Shown one piece after another: positions 54,533 through 63,780 of a DNA stretch of 64,000 nt. The stretch is from RGIG9115 sp045649825 (lineage in GTDB: Bacteria; Bacillota; Clostridia; UBA1381), in assembly GCA_045649825.1 (NCBI GenBank), contig JAZRQO010000017.1, forward strand, positions 89,942-153,941, given 5' to 3'. The position numbers were made by a program, and so were the translations under genes. Each line of letters begins with the position of its first letter. Within the stretch, counting starts at the first letter, position 1. Under the pieces are notes generated by a model. That model saw only the letters and a program-made list of their open reading frames with translations, had not been told where the DNA came from and did no database searches.

Positions 54533-55543
54533 TCAGTTATTTTCGTAAGGTATATTTAAGTGCCTGAAAGCTGCTTCTGTTGCCATTCTGCCGCGTGGTG
54601 TTCTTGTTATAAAACCAATCTGAAGTAAGTATGGCTCATATACATCTTCTATTGTGTTTGATTCTTCTCCGATTGTTGCAGCTAAGGTGTCAAGCCCCAC
54701 AGGCCCGCCGCCAAAGTTTTTAATCATCGCAGTAAGAAGTTTATGATCAGTAAGGTCAAGACCGAGATTATCAACTTCCATGCTCTTAAGTGCATCATCA
54801 GCAGCTTCTGCAGTGATTTTTCCATTATATTTGACTTGTGCAAAATCGCGCACGCGTTTTAAAAATCTGTTTGCAATTCTCGGTGTTCCCCTTGAACGTG
54901 AAGCTATTTCTGAAGCTCCTTCTTCGGTTATATCAACCTCAAGCAGGGAAGCTGAGCGTTTCACTATTTCTTTAAGTTCATCCGTTGAATAGAGTTCAAG
55001 ACGTGATATAACACCAAATCTATCTCTGAGCGGGGCTGACAAAAGACCCACTCTTGTTGTCGCACCTATAAGGGTAAATTTAGGCAAGTCCAGACGTATT
55101 GAACGAGCAGACGGTCCTTTTCCGATTATAATGTCAAGTGCGTAATCCTCCATGGCAGGATAGAGTATTTCTTCAACGGTTCTGGACATTCTGTGTATTT
55201 CATCAATAAACAAAATATCATGCTCGGATAGGTTGGTAAGTATAGCTGCAATATCTCCTGCTTTTTCGATGGCGGGTCCGCTTGTTATACGGATATTAAC
55301 TCCCATTTCATTAGCTATAATTCCTGCCAATGTTGTTTTACCAAGGCCGGGAGGACCGTGAAGCAAAACGTGGTCGAGAGCCTCACGTCGTTCCAGTGCT
55401 GCTTTGATGTATATTTCGAGATTATCTTTAGCCTTTGTTTGCCCGACATATTCGCTCAGGCGTTTCGGCCTTAATCCGCTTTCTATTTCGTTGTCGTCGG
55501 CAATAAAATCGCCTGTTACAAATCTTTCATCTTCGCTGAACAC
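54533..55543 (-). CDS. ruvB: Holliday junction branch migration helicase RuvB
   Basis: AAA+ motor of the RuvAB complex. It has 336 residues with Walker A GPPGLGKTTLAG near residue 63, Walker B LFIDEIHRMSR near 115, sensor 1 GATTRVGLLSAPLRDRFG, and the C-terminal winged helix ending GFITRTPRGRMATEAA. It follows ruvA by 16 bases. Confidence 0.98.
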   Translation of the reverse strand: MFSEDERFVTGDFIADDNEIESGLRPKRLSEYVGQTKAKDNLEIYIKAALERREALDHVLLHGPPGLGKTTLAGIIANEMGVNIRITSGPAIEKAGDIAAILTNLSEHDILFIDEIHRMSRTVEEILYPAMEDYALDIIIGKGPSARSIRLDLPKFTLIGATTRVGLLSAPLRDRFGVISRLELYSTDELKEIVKRSASLLEVDITEEGASEIASRSRGTPRIANRFLKRVRDFAQVKYNGKITAEAADDALKSMEVDNLGLDLTDHKLLTAMIKNFGGGPVGLDTLAATIGEESNTIEDVYEPYLLQIGFITRTPRGRMATEAAFRHLNIPYENN

Positions 55544-55559
55544 AGTTTTTCTCCTTTAA

Positions 55560-56141
55560 TTAAAGCATCGCTTTTAATGCCGATTTAATAATTGACTCAG
55601 TATCTCCGCTAAGATCTGCTTTTGCAATGGCACGCTTAGCTTCTGCTTCGGAATATCCCAAAACAATAAGTGCACTGAGAGCTTCACCTGAATTATCTGT
55701 TGTTATAATTTCAGGCGGTAAATCATCAGTATTTACTTCAATACCTTTAAGCTTGTCTTTTAATTCCATAACAACTCTTTGAGCAACCTTAACTCCTACA
55801 CCTTGTGCTTTTTGTATGAGCTTGTGGTCACCTGTGAGTATTGCTATTGCAATTTTTTCAGGAGGTGCAACAGAAAGAATTGATATGGCAGCTTTCGGGC
55901 CAACACCTGAAATAGAGAGCAGGTGCAGAAACATTTTGCGTTCTTCTTCTGTAGAAAAACCGTATATATCAGCAATGCCTTCTCTGAGATATAAATATGT
56001 ATAAGCCTTAACTTCTGTTTTCAGGGTAAAAGCACCTAAAGAATTCAGGGAGGTGTACACGGTATAACCTATCCCGTTATTTTCTATTACAACATAACCG
56101 TCGCCTGAATTTATAAAATTTCCTTTGATATAATCAAACAT
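55560..56141 (-). CDS. ruvA: Holliday junction branch migration protein RuvA
   Basis: Tetrameric junction-binding protein. It has 193 residues: OB-fold domain I (MFDYIKGNFINSGDGYVVIE), helix-hairpin-helix domain II (LLSISGVGPKAAISIL; AQGVGVKVAQRVVMELK) and a C-terminal UBA-like domain III that contacts RuvB (EALSALIVLGYSEAEAKRA). A dedicated promoter lies in the ruvC-ruvA gap. Confidence 0.97.
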   Translation of the reverse strand: MFDYIKGNFINSGDGYVVIENNGIGYTVYTSLNSLGAFTLKTEVKAYTYLYLREGIADIYGFSTEEERKMFLHLLSISGVGPKAAISILSVAPPEKIAIAILTGDHKLIQKAQGVGVKVAQRVVMELKDKLKGIEVNTDDLPPEIITTDNSGEALSALIVLGYSEAEAKRAIAKADLSGDTESIIKSALKAML

Positions 56142-56169
56142 TTTTTGCCTCCAAAACTGTTCTTAGTAT

Positions 56170-56198
56170 ATAATATCCTACATACGATCATAAGTCAA
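56170..56198 (-). promoter_or_regulatory. SigA promoter of ruvAB
   Basis: On the minus strand TTGACT, 17-bp spacer, TATTAT, in the 98-bp gap between ruvC and ruvA. No clear SOS (LexA) box of the GAAC-N4-GTTC type is seen in this gap. Confidence 0.7.
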
Positions 56199-56239
56199 CG
56201 TATAAAATATTAAGAAATTATTAAATTGTTGCAACAATA

Positions 56240-56740
56240 TTACATCTGGTTAAGATTAAGTTTATCGTTGAGATTGCTTGAATGTGCATGACATATAGCA
56301 ACAGCAAGCGCGTCAGCAACGTCGTCGGGCTTAGGTACTGCATTTAAGTTTAGCATCATTTTAACCATTTGTTGTATTTGCTTTTTATCTGCTCTTCCGT
56401 ATCCCGTAACAGCTTGTTTTATCTGGAGTGGAGTGTATTCATATAAATTAATACCTTTGTTTACTGCACTAACAATTATAACACCCCTCGCCTGTGCTAC
56501 ATGAATAGCGGTTTTTTGGTTTGAATTAAAAAATAACTCCTCAACTGCTACCGCATCAGGCTTATATTTGTCTATGTAAGCGTTAAGCTCGGTAAAAATT
56601 TTCTGAAGCCGAAGGGGAGTAGGCACTCCGGCTTCTGTTGTTATTGCATCATAGGCAACGGTTTTAAACTTATTTCCTGTATAATCTACCACACCAACGC
56701 CTATTATGGCATAGCCAGGGTCAATACCTAAAATCCGCAT
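56240..56740 (-). CDS. ruvC: Crossover junction endodeoxyribonuclease RuvC
   Basis: Holliday junction resolvase. It has 166 residues with the catalytic acids in RILGIDPGYAIIGVGVVD (Asp near residue 7), VAVEELFF (Glu near 67) and the C-terminal DDVADALAVAICH (two Asp near 140). The start at 56740 follows GAGGAGATG; a longer upstream frame lacks support. It is the first gene of the ruvC-ruvA-ruvB run. Confidence 0.96.
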   Translation of the reverse strand: MRILGIDPGYAIIGVGVVDYTGNKFKTVAYDAITTEAGVPTPLRLQKIFTELNAYIDKYKPDAVAVEELFFNSNQKTAIHVAQARGVIIVSAVNKGINLYEYTPLQIKQAVTGYGRADKKQIQQMVKMMLNLNAVPKPDDVADALAVAICHAHSSNLNDKLNLNQM

Positions 56741-56803
56741 TATAATAACATCTCCTCTTCTTTTGTATTGCTTATATTTATGCAAATATACGGAGCGATT
56801 GTG

Positions 56804-56833
56804 AATAATATACAAATATGTATGTATATTATT
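56804..56833. promoter_or_regulatory. 30-bp palindrome in the ruvC/argG divergent intergenic region
   Basis: AATAATATAC, 10-bp spacer, GTATATTATT: a perfect 10-bp inverted repeat 64 bases upstream of ruvC and 39 bases before the argG -35 box. It may be an operator for either gene; the AT-rich make-up also allows chance. Confidence 0.45.
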
Positions 56834-56871
56834 AATTAATTATAAAAAGTGACAAAAATTTGCTTTTACAC

Positions 56872-56900
56872 TTGATTTAATACAGATTATAGTATATAAT
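56872..56900 (+). promoter_or_regulatory. SigA promoter of argG
   Basis: TTGATT (56872-56877), 17-bp spacer, TATAAT (56895-56900). The leader is ~45 bases, too short for a T-box. Confidence 0.87.
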
Positions 56901-56951
56901 ATTATGAGTAAAATTTCAAGAGGAAATTTTTAATTTTGGAGGTTTTTAATT

Positions 56952-58172
56952 ATGGCAAAGGAAAAAGTTGTACTTGCGTACTCCGGCGGTCTTGATACAC
57001 CAATCATGATCAGCTGGCTTAAAGAAAATTACGATTATGATGTTGTTTGTGTTTGTGGTGATGTTGGACAGGGAAAGGAAACTGACGGCCTTGAGGAAAG
57101 AGCTATCCGTTCAGGAGCACTCAAATGTTACATTGAAGACCTGAGAGATGAGTATGTTAAGGATTACATTTTCCCAACACTTAAATCAGGTGCTATGTAT
57201 GAAGGCAAATACCTTCTCGGAACATCTCATGCAAGACCTATCATTGCAAAAAGACTTGTTGAAATAGCGCACAAAGAAGGTGCGGTGGCAATCTGTCACG
57301 GTGCTACAGGTAAAGGCAATGACCAGGTTCGTTTTGAACTCGGAATAAAGGCACTTGATCCTTCTCTTAAAATAATTGCACCCTGGAGAATTTGGGATAT
57401 TAAATCGCGTGAAGACGCTGTTGACTATGCACAAGCGCACGGCATTGAAATTCCTGTAACAAAAAAGGATTTGTATTCACGTGACCGTAATATCTGGCAT
57501 ATCAGCCATGAGGGTATGGATCTTGAAGATCCCTGGAATGAGCCTCAGCTCGATTCACTCCTTAAGCTTGGCGTTTCGCCAGAGCAGGCTCCTGATAAGG
57601 CTACATACGTAACAATCGGTTTTGAAGCAGGCGAACCTGTGTCAATTGACGGTGAAAAGATGAGTCCAAGAGCATTGGTTGAAAAGCTCAACGAGCTTGG
57701 CGGAGCAAACGGCGTTGGTATTGCTGATATTTGTGAAGATAGATTGGTTGGTATGAAGAGCCGCGGTGTTTATGAAACTCCGGGCGGAACAATTCTTTAT
57801 ACTGCAATTCAGGAACTTGAATACCTCTGTCTTGATCGTGATACACAGGCGTTTAAACGTATGAGCCATACACAGTTCTCTCAGCTAGTTTATGACGGAA
57901 AATGGTTTACACCTCTTCGCGAAGCTATGAGTGCTATGTATGATGAAATGGATAAGTATGTAACAGGTGAAGTAAAAGTTAAGCTTTATAAAGGAGCTTG
58001 TACACCTGCAGGTGCAAAATCACCGTATTCACTTTATAACGAAACAATTGCATCATTTGGCGATAGCCAGGAGCTTTACAGCCACAAGGATGCAGAAGGC
58101 TTTATTAATCTTTTTGGCTTGCCTCTCAAGGTTCGTGCAATGATGAAGAAAGCTAACGGAATAGAAGACTGA
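56952..58172 (+). CDS. argG: Argininosuccinate synthase
   Basis: Joins citrulline and aspartate with ATP in arginine synthesis. It has 406 residues with the ATP pyrophosphatase P-loop VLAYSGGLDTPIMISWL at residue 7, CHGATGKGNDQVRFE near 117, and SRDRNIWHISHEG near 177. TTTTGGAGG precedes the ATG. A terminator-like hairpin separates it from argH. Confidence 0.97.
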   Translation: MAKEKVVLAYSGGLDTPIMISWLKENYDYDVVCVCGDVGQGKETDGLEERAIRSGALKCYIEDLRDEYVKDYIFPTLKSGAMYEGKYLLGTSHARPIIAKRLVEIAHKEGAVAICHGATGKGNDQVRFELGIKALDPSLKIIAPWRIWDIKSREDAVDYAQAHGIEIPVTKKDLYSRDRNIWHISHEGMDLEDPWNEPQLDSLLKLGVSPEQAPDKATYVTIGFEAGEPVSIDGEKMSPRALVEKLNELGGANGVGIADICEDRLVGMKSRGVYETPGGTILYTAIQELEYLCLDRDTQAFKRMSHTQFSQLVYDGKWFTPLREAMSAMYDEMDKYVTGEVKVKLYKGACTPAGAKSPYSLYNETIASFGDSQELYSHKDAEGFINLFGLPLKVRAMMKKANGIED

Positions 58173-58180
58173 TATATAAC

Positions 58181-58207
58181 AAAAGTCCGCTTTGTGCGGA
58201 TTTTTGT
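58181..58207 (+). terminator. Terminator hairpin between argG and argH
   Basis: CAAAAGTCCGC pairs with GCGGATTTTTG over a TTTGT loop (one G-U pair), with the T tract in the 3' arm. No separate argH promoter is obvious in the 56-bp gap, so it may only reduce read-through. Confidence 0.78.
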
Positions 58208-58228
58208 GTTCAAGAAAGGAATAATACT

Positions 58229-59605
58229 ATGGCTAAGCTATGGGGCGGCAGATTTCAGAAAAACACAGAAAAAATAGTTGATGATTTTAATTCATCCATA
58301 CGTTTTGATTCGCGTATGTATAAGCAGGATATAAAAGGCAGTGTAGCCCATGCAACTATGCTGGGCAAACAAGGTATAATACCTTTGGAAGACAGTGAAC
58401 TAATTGTAAAAGGTCTTATCGAAATCGAAAAAGAGATTGACAGCGGTCTTGTAGAGTTTGAAATAGATGCTGAAGATATTCATATGAATATTGAAAAGCT
58501 TTTAACCGAAAAAATCGGAGATGCAGGCAAGAGGCTTCACACAGGCAGAAGCCGCAATGACCAGGTTGCTCTCGATATAAGAATGTATCTTCGTGACGAA
58601 GCAGACGAAATTCTTTCTCTTATTCGTAACTTGAGAGCTACACTTGTTAAGCTTGCGAAAGAGAATATTGATACGATTATGCCAGGCTATACACATCTTC
58701 AAAAAGCACAGCCTATAACATTTGCTCACCATGTTATGGCATATTATGAAATGCTCAAAAGAGATACACAAAGGCTCCTTGATTGCAAAAAACGTATGAA
58801 TGTTATGCCCCTTGGAAGTGGAGCGTTGGCAGGTACAACCTATCCTTTAGACAGGGAGCTTGTCGCAGATATGCTTGATTTTCCTGAAATCACAATGAAC
58901 TCTCTCGACGGTGTTTCAGACAGGGATTTTTGCATTGAAATTGCGTCGTGTATAAGTATTGTTATGATGCATCTTAGCCGTTTTTGTGAAGAGCTTATAC
59001 TCTGGTCAACTAACGAATTCAGCTTCATTGAAATGGATGATGCATATTCAACGGGAAGTTCAATTATGCCTCAGAAAAAGAATCCTGACGTTGCCGAACT
59101 TATCCGCGGCAAAACAGGAAGAGTTTACGGACATCTTATGGGGCTTCTTACTACCATGAAAGGTATACCTCTTGCATATAATAAAGACATGCAAGAAGAT
59201 AAAGAGCCGATATTTGACTGCGTAGATACTGCCAAATTATGTCTTGATGTCTTTGAAAAAATGGTTTCAACTATGAAGCTTAATAAAGATAAAATGTATA
59301 GCGGTTCCAAGGGCGGCTTTACAAATGCCACCGACCTTGCCGACTATCTCGTAAAAAAAGGTATGCCATTCAGAGAGGCACACTCAGTTGTAGGCCGTGC
59401 GGTTTATTTCTGTGTTGAAAATAACTGTGCGCTTGACGATTTATCAATTGAAACATATAACGATTTTTCAGAATTGATTGAAGACGACGTTTATACTGCT
59501 ATCAGTATGGAAACTTGCGTTAATGACAGAAATGTTATAGGCGGTCCTGCTAAAGAAATGGTATTAAAGGCAATTTCAAAGGCAGAAAAGGAGCTTTCAG
59601 AATAA
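58229..59605 (+). CDS. argH: Argininosuccinate lyase
   Basis: Splits argininosuccinate into arginine and fumarate. It has 458 residues with the fumarase/aspartase superfamily signature GSSIMPQKKNPDVAEL near residue 275, plus LHTGRSRNDQVALDIR near 105 and GYTHLQKAQP near 153. AAAGGA precedes the ATG. Confidence 0.97.
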   Translation: MAKLWGGRFQKNTEKIVDDFNSSIRFDSRMYKQDIKGSVAHATMLGKQGIIPLEDSELIVKGLIEIEKEIDSGLVEFEIDAEDIHMNIEKLLTEKIGDAGKRLHTGRSRNDQVALDIRMYLRDEADEILSLIRNLRATLVKLAKENIDTIMPGYTHLQKAQPITFAHHVMAYYEMLKRDTQRLLDCKKRMNVMPLGSGALAGTTYPLDRELVADMLDFPEITMNSLDGVSDRDFCIEIASCISIVMMHLSRFCEELILWSTNEFSFIEMDDAYSTGSSIMPQKKNPDVAELIRGKTGRVYGHLMGLLTTMKGIPLAYNKDMQEDKEPIFDCVDTAKLCLDVFEKMVSTMKLNKDKMYSGSKGGFTNATDLADYLVKKGMPFREAHSVVGRAVYFCVENNCALDDLSIETYNDFSELIEDDVYTAISMETCVNDRNVIGGPAKEMVLKAISKAEKELSE

Positions 59606-59622
59606 ATAAAGGAGTTCACTCT

Positions 59623-60339
59623 ATGGGCGAAATTGTACGTTTACAGAAATATATTGCAATGTGTGGTGCTGCTTCAAGACGCGGTGCTGAAGAAAAAATC
59701 AGCTCAGGTCACGTTAAAGTAAACGGTGTAACTGTAAGAGAAATGGGCGTTAAGGTTGAAATCGGAGCGGATATAGTACATCTGGATGGTGAAGAACTTA
59801 AAATCACCACTAAAAAGTATTATATTATGCTTAACAAGCCTGCCGGATTTGTTACAACTGTAAAAGACCAGTTCGACAGACCTTGCGTAACCGACCTTAT
59901 AGACCTCAAAGCAAGAGTTGTTCCTGTGGGAAGGCTTGATTTTGAAACAGAAGGATTACTTCTTTTAACTAATGACGGTGATTTCAATTACAGAGTAACC
60001 CATCCTAAATTCAACACAAATAAAACATATTATGTTGAAATAAACGGTGGGATAACAATAAAAGGTCTTAATCAGTTAAGACGTGGCGTAAGAATAGACG
60101 GTTATTTAACAAGTCCTGCGGAGGTTGAAATGATTGATGCCGATAAAGGCATTACATCATTTTATATAACAATCCATGAAGGACGTAATCGCCAGGTACG
60201 AAAAATGTTTGAGGCGGTTGGATGTAAGGTTTCTTATTTGAAACGCATAAAAATTGGCAATGTAGAGCTTGGGAATGTCCCGACAGGGCATTGGAGGCAT
60301 CTTACAAGCCATGAAATTAATGCACTTATGAATTCATAA
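59623..60339 (+). CDS. rluB: rRNA pseudouridine synthase, RluB/RsuA family
   Basis: A 238-residue pseudouridine synthase with an N-terminal S4 RNA-binding domain (RLQKYIAMCGAASRRGAEE) and the catalytic Asp in VPVGRLDFETEGLLLLTNDG near residue 106. ILMNKPAG-type IMLNKPAGFVTT and HEGRNRQVRKMFEAVG are RluB/RsuA hallmarks. RluB (23S rRNA 2605-equivalent) is more likely than RsuA in Firmicutes, but the target is inferred. It sits between argH and proC. Confidence 0.9.
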   Translation: MGEIVRLQKYIAMCGAASRRGAEEKISSGHVKVNGVTVREMGVKVEIGADIVHLDGEELKITTKKYYIMLNKPAGFVTTVKDQFDRPCVTDLIDLKARVVPVGRLDFETEGLLLLTNDGDFNYRVTHPKFNTNKTYYVEINGGITIKGLNQLRRGVRIDGYLTSPAEVEMIDADKGITSFYITIHEGRNRQVRKMFEAVGCKVSYLKRIKIGNVELGNVPTGHWRHLTSHEINALMNS

Positions 60340-60353
60340 GGGGAGGAATTGGT

Positions 60354-61139
60354 ATGTACGGTTTTATAGGTGGCGGGAATATGGCAACTGCTATTATTAG
60401 CGGCCTTATATCTTCCGGGATTTTACCCTCTGAGATAATTGTTTCAGATAAAAGTGAGGAAAATCTGAACAGGTTAACCTTAGGATTTTCTGTTGGAACA
60501 ACAAATTCAAATACTGAAGTAGCAGAAAAAAGTGACTATTTATTTATCTGTGTTAAACCAAATATTGTTAAGCTCGTAGCAGACGAAATAAAAAACAAAA
60601 TTAATCAAAAAACCGTTATCGTATCCATTGCAGCCGGAAGAACTATATCAGTTCTTGAAGCATTGTTTGGAGACGATAAGAAAATTATTCGTGTTATGCC
60701 AAATACTCCGGCACAGGTCGGTGAGGGTATGAGTGCAGTTTGTTCTAATAAAGCAGCAGAAAATGATATTGATACGATTGTTGATGTGTTCAATAAATTA
60801 GGTAGATGTAAAAAAGTTGATGAAAATCTTTTTGATACAGTAACTGCAGTAAGCGGTTCTTCACCTGCGTATGTGTTTATGATGATTGAAGCTATGGCTG
60901 ACGGTGCAGTGCAGGGAGGAATGTCAAGAGAGCTTGCATACACTTTTGCAGCTCAGGCAGTCCTTGGCAGTGCTAAAATGGTTCTTGAAACAGGAATACA
61001 TCCCGGAACATTAAAAGATATGGTTTGTTCCCCCGGTGGTACAACAATTGATGCTGTTGCAAGTCTTGAAAATGACGGTTTCAGAAATGCAATAATAAAA
61101 GCAATGGAAGCTTGCAGAGAAAAATCTTCAAAATTGTAA
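60354..61139 (+). CDS. proC: Pyrroline-5-carboxylate reductase
   Basis: Final step of proline synthesis, NAD(P)H-dependent. It has 261 residues: the Rossmann start MYGFIGGGNMATAIISGL, VMPNTPAQVGEGMSA near residue 117, and the C-terminal signature DMVCSPGGTTIDAV. A GGGGAGG site precedes the ATG, 14 bases after rluB. Confidence 0.96.
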   Translation: MYGFIGGGNMATAIISGLISSGILPSEIIVSDKSEENLNRLTLGFSVGTTNSNTEVAEKSDYLFICVKPNIVKLVADEIKNKINQKTVIVSIAAGRTISVLEALFGDDKKIIRVMPNTPAQVGEGMSAVCSNKAAENDIDTIVDVFNKLGRCKKVDENLFDTVTAVSGSSPAYVFMMIEAMADGAVQGGMSRELAYTFAAQAVLGSAKMVLETGIHPGTLKDMVCSPGGTTIDAVASLENDGFRNAIIKAMEACREKSSKL

Positions 61140-61143
61140 TTAA

Positions 61144-61186
61144 CACAAAAAAACCTCCTATGTAATATCATAGGAGGTTTTTTGTG
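61144..61186. terminator. Bidirectional terminator between proC and ddh
   Basis: A 15-bp stem AAAAAACCTCCTATG / CATAGGAGGTTTTTT with a TAATAT loop; convergent genes end on both sides. Confidence 0.93.
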
Positions 61187-61195
61187 CATAAGAAA

Positions 61196-62203
61196 TTACC
61201 AATATTTTTGTGATAAAAGAGCTCTTCTGAGTACTTCATTTGATCTCGGTGACAAATAAGAGAGCGGAATGTCATAAACTGTTTTTGCACCGCATAATCC
61301 TTCTTTGTTCAGCTTGTAGGCGGCTCTTGCATATGCAACAAGCACGCTTGATGTGAATTCGGGATTTGAATCAAGCTTCAAAGAAAATTCAAGCACGTGT
61401 GACATATCGTTTTCCGCACCGGTTGTGCCACTTCTTAGTACAAAACCACCGTGGGGAATACCGCTGTGTTTTTCGAGAAGTTCTTTTTCTGATATAAAAT
61501 TAACGGTTGTATTATAGTCTGCAAAATAATTTGGCATTGTTTTTATTTCTTGCTCAATTCTTGCAGTATCAGCTCCGTCTTCAGCAACAACATAGCATTC
61601 TCTTGTGTGCATATCACGTGTTATAAATATTGGGTTTTCACCATTTCGTACACTTTCAAGCGCAGAATCAACAGGGACGGTATATTGCTTGGCATTTTTT
61701 ACTCCGTCAATTCTTCTGATAGCATCACTGTGACCTTGGCTAACGCCTTTGCCCCAGAATGTGTAGTTATTGCCTTCAGGTAGTATAGCCTCAAAAAGCA
61801 TTCTTTGAATTGAGAACATTCCCGGATCCCAACCAATAGAAATAATACCGATTTTTCCTGATTTTTTTGCAGATTCGTCCATTTTTTTGAAATATTCGGG
61901 TATTTTAGCATGAGTATCGAAACTGTCAACTGTATTGAAAACAGATGCAAACTCAGGACCTTGAACTGGAAGATCTGTAGCAGAACCGCCGCAAAGTATT
62001 AATACATCTATTTCATCTTTATATTTAATAGCATCCTCAGCTTTACAAACGGAAATTCCATCTGTTAAAGGCTTAAGAGTTTCAGGAGCTCGACGTGTAA
62101 ATATGAATTTTAGTTCCATATCCTGAGTTTTTGCTATAGCAAGCTCTACACCTCTGCCCAGATTTCCGTAACCCATTATACCTACTCTGATTTTTTCGCT
62201 CAT
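61196..62203 (-). CDS. ddh: meso-diaminopimelate dehydrogenase
   Basis: One-step route from tetrahydrodipicolinate to meso-DAP, for lysine and peptidoglycan. It has 335 residues: the NADP-binding start RVGIMGYGNLGRGVELA, LCGGSATDLPVQGPEFA near residue 83, and the signature ISIGWDPGMFSIQR near 135. The start at 62203 (MSEKIRV) has the best spacing from AGAGGA; an ATG three codons upstream is very close to that site. It implies meso-DAP cross-links in the wall. Confidence 0.95.
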   Translation of the reverse strand: MSEKIRVGIMGYGNLGRGVELAIAKTQDMELKFIFTRRAPETLKPLTDGISVCKAEDAIKYKDEIDVLILCGGSATDLPVQGPEFASVFNTVDSFDTHAKIPEYFKKMDESAKKSGKIGIISIGWDPGMFSIQRMLFEAILPEGNNYTFWGKGVSQGHSDAIRRIDGVKNAKQYTVPVDSALESVRNGENPIFITRDMHTRECYVVAEDGADTARIEQEIKTMPNYFADYNTTVNFISEKELLEKHSGIPHGGFVLRSGTTGAENDMSHVLEFSLKLDSNPEFTSSVLVAYARAAYKLNKEGLCGAKTVYDIPLSYLSPRSNEVLRRALLSQKYW

Positions 62204-62235
62204 TGATTTCATTCCTCTCGTGACTTTTCGTAGAT

Positions 62236-62264
62236 ATTTTAACATAAACATTTTTATAATGCAA
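62236..62264 (-). promoter_or_regulatory. SigA-type promoter of ddh
   Basis: On the minus strand TTGCAT, 17-bp spacer, TAAAAT, about 33 bases before the start codon. Confidence 0.72.
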
Positions 62265-62445
62265 CAGAAAAATATAATTTTTGCATATTTTTTATATTTC
62301 AATACCAATACTTTTATATTCTGTTGGTGTTTTTCCTGTCATTTTTTTATACTATCAAACTTCTTATCTATATTTTTAGCTAAATTTAAAATATTATATA
62401 CATAAATAATTGATTTAAACAAATAATATTTTTGAGGTGATGATA

Positions 62446-62721
62446 ATGCAGAAACAAGGAAATAAACCTGTGGAACATCCTAAGCCAAAATCAACTAAAG
62501 ATGCTCCTCTTGTACCTGAAGTGCAAAAACAGACTGAGCAGGAAAAAGAGCAAAAAACATCTGAAACCGAAGAAGACGACGGGATGTTCAAAGCAACTTT
62601 TCAAAACAATCCCAAATTCCAGGAACGACCAATATCCTCTGTTTATCCTGTGATTGATAATGATCTTGCAAGAGATAATATAGAAAATGATTTATCAGAT
62701 GCGGATTTGCAAAGTTTATAA
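62446..62721 (+). CDS. Small acidic, probably disordered protein of unknown function
   Basis: A 91-residue protein, hydrophilic, rich in Glu/Lys/Pro/Gln (PKPKSTKDAPLVPE; EQEKEQKTSETEEDDG), with no hydrophobic core or membrane segment and no family I recognise. Support: GAGGTGAT 6 bases before ATG 62446, and a strong terminator right after the stop. GTG 62437 and ATG 62440 are in the same frame but lie inside the ribosome binding site. The upstream 230-bp gap holds the ddh promoter and otherwise plain AT-rich DNA. Confidence 0.65.
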   Translation: MQKQGNKPVEHPKPKSTKDAPLVPEVQKQTEQEKEQKTSETEEDDGMFKATFQNNPKFQERPISSVYPVIDNDLARDNIENDLSDADLQSL

Positions 62722-62757
62722 CAATAACCGAACTGTGTATACGGTTCGGTTATTGTT
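62720..62757 (+). terminator. Rho-independent terminator after the small acidic protein gene
   Basis: 14-bp stem AACAATAACCGAAC / GTTCGGTTATTGTT with a 10-base loop, followed by TATTTTAAT. Confidence 0.88.
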
Positions 62758-62855
62758 TATTTTAATAGAAAATGCTTGAATTTGCTTGATTTTTATAAAT
62801 TATTATGATACTATAATCCGTGAAATTTGATTAGATATATAGAAAGCGACTCATT

Positions 62856-63770
62856 ATGCTCAACAATAATAAAATAACAGCAACACTTGCAGCACTTGCT
62901 GCTCAGATAATTTTTGGATTCAGTTTTATGTTCACTAAAATATCCCTCGGTTATTCTTCGCCTTTTGTAGTAATAGCAGACAGATACATAGTGGCATTTA
63001 TTGGTCTTACAATTGTAATGTTTTTTACAAAACAAAAAATAAACATTAAAAAAGGTATATGGAAACTTATTATTATGTCGGTTTTCCAACCATTATTGTA
63101 TTTTGTGTTTGAAAGCTACGGTATTGCTTTAACTACAAGTGCTTTTTCATCAGTAATGATTTCTCTTATACCTGTTGTTGCGATGATTTGTGGGATATTT
63201 GTCCTTAATGAAAAGCCGACACCTTTACAATATTTATTTACAGTATTATCGGTAACCGGAGTGGCAGTAGTCGCACTTGTAGGTAACAGGGAGGGGACTG
63301 TTACACCTGTTGGGATTTTGCTTTTGTCAGGTGCAGTAATTTCTTCCGCCTCATACAATATGATGAGCAGAAAAATATCTGCTGACTTCGGTGTTTTTGA
63401 GCGTACATATGCTATGACGATAATAGGGCTTATTTCATTTTTGGTAATTGCACTTATTGAAAACCGTGCAGAGCCGCTTAAAGTAATAATTTCATTAGCA
63501 ATTCCAGAATATTTCTTATCTGTTCTGTATTTAGGTGTTGTTTCTTCGGTTTTTGCCTTTTTAATGCTGAATTATGCAAATACTTATCTGCCTGTAGCCA
63601 AAACTACGGTGTTTTCTAATATTACAACGGTTGTTTCAGTAATTGCCGGCAGTATATTCCTTAAAGAAAATTTATCATGGATTTCTGCGATAGGGATTGT
63701 AATGATAATAACGGGCGTTTTTGCAGTTCAATTGATTGGAGTTAAGACACAAAAAAGTGGCTGTTTATAA
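62856..63770 (+). CDS. EamA-family (DMT superfamily) transporter
   Basis: A 304-residue polytopic protein with ten predicted helices in two EamA repeats (about 8-140 and 150-295). Seen: AAQIIFGFSFMFTKISLGYSS at the start, ESYGIALTTSAFSSVMISLIPV in the first repeat and NYANTYLPVAKTTVFSNITT in the second. The family exports metabolites or drugs; the substrate is not predictable. A TATAAT lies at 62812-62817, but the nearest TTGATT is 20 bp away, so the promoter is uncertain. Confidence 0.92.
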   Translation: MLNNNKITATLAALAAQIIFGFSFMFTKISLGYSSPFVVIADRYIVAFIGLTIVMFFTKQKINIKKGIWKLIIMSVFQPLLYFVFESYGIALTTSAFSSVMISLIPVVAMICGIFVLNEKPTPLQYLFTVLSVTGVAVVALVGNREGTVTPVGILLLSGAVISSASYNMMSRKISADFGVFERTYAMTIIGLISFLVIALIENRAEPLKVIISLAIPEYFLSVLYLGVVSSVFAFLMLNYANTYLPVAKTTVFSNITTVVSVIAGSIFLKENLSWISAIGIVMIITGVFAVQLIGVKTQKSGCL

Positions 63771-63780
63771 AGTCAGCCCA

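Noticed and set aside
56901..56951. T-box or arginine riboswitch-like leader for argG
   Set aside because: Only ~45 bases separate the promoter from the start codon and no hairpin is visible there.
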